DNA from: Bacteroidetes bacterium GWA2_31_9b
Lineage (GTDB): Bacteria; Bacteroidota; Bacteroidia; Bacteroidales; UBA12077
Length of the DNA stretch: 7,690 bases
Direction of reading: 5' to 3'
Assembly (NCBI GenBank): GCA_001769005.1
Contig: MENE01000189.1
Coordinates: 35,011-42,700, forward strand
Positions 7,583-7,690 of this stretch are shown one piece after another. The notes under the pieces were generated by a model. It saw only the letters and a program-made list of their open reading frames with translations. It was not told the DNA's origin and did no database searches. Position 1 is the stretch's first letter. Each line of letters opens with the position of its first letter. Both the position numbers and the translations under genes were made by a program.

Positions 7583-7587
7583 TCCTA
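7580..7587 (-). promoter_or_regulatory. Two-base junction between right-edge gene stop and lipoprotein start
   Basis: On the minus strand the junction reads TAG-GA-ATG. The two-base gap leaves no room for a promoter and supports co-transcription. The AGGA formed across the stop codon is too close to the ATG to act as a ribosome binding site. Confidence 0.6.
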
Positions 7588-7690
7588 ATCTATAAAATTC
7601 GTTAAATTAACGATTCTCTTTACACTCGAAGTAATAATATCTTTACCTGGTAGGGTATAATATACTTGCATTTCATATTTTCCATTTCTT
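7585..7690 (-). CDS. C-terminal end of an unidentified gene entering from the right edge
   Basis: The last 34 codons of a minus-strand frame end in TAG at 7585-7587. They read RNGKYEMQVYYTLPGKD, then IITSSVKRIVNLTNFID. The alternation of hydrophobic and polar residues (YEMQVYYTL, then IITSSVKRIVNL) suggests closing beta strands of a sandwich or barrel domain. The other two minus-strand frames stop early (TGA near 7675 and TAA near 7622), and the one chosen stops 2 bases before the lipoprotein ATG, as expected for an operon. Too little is visible to name a family. A surface or secretion-related role would fit the neighbours but is only inference. Confidence 0.65.
   Translation of the reverse strand, partial: RNGKYEMQVYYTLPGKDIITSSVKRIVNLTNFID

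Overview
The window looks like low-GC Bacteroidota DNA. The evidence is a secreted-protein signal ending in an NAQ-type cleavage site, a lipoprotein with the acidic residues after its cysteine that are typical of the phylum, a Fibrobacter-succinogenes-major-paralogous (FISUMP) domain, and a very long SprB-like modular surface protein. The genus cannot be told from the sequence.

All credible coding sequence is on the minus strand, so the genes read from right to left. Three genes follow each other with gaps of only 2 and 3 bases and almost certainly form one transcript. First comes the tail (34 codons) of an unidentified gene entering from the right edge (7585-7690). Next is a complete 431-residue surface-type lipoprotein with two fibronectin-III-like domains and a C-terminal FISUMP domain (6287-7582). 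Last is a giant exported protein that starts at 6283 and is still open when the window ends at base 1. I read its frame codon by codon: 2094 residues without a stop.

The giant protein has four visible parts: a signal peptide (residues 1-26); a mostly beta-rich N-terminal region with an acidic, probably helical stretch at about 459-506; a remarkable histidine/cysteine-rich segment (533-637) with two runs of alternating His-X-His; and, from about residue 775, some 15 to 16 tandem modules of about 80 residues that resemble SprB repeats or bacterial Ig-like repeats. The modules carry a longer-range order. Modules 9-11 and 14-16 match each other at an offset of about 427 residues, which suggests past duplication of a five-module block.

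A working model (inference) is that the operon builds a cell-surface structure: a long secreted adhesin or filament, probably sent out by the type IX secretion system, together with a surface-exposed lipoprotein. The C-terminal sorting domain that would support this lies outside the window. No RNA genes, CRISPR arrays, mobile elements, promoters or terminators were found. There is no non-coding stretch longer than a few bases.
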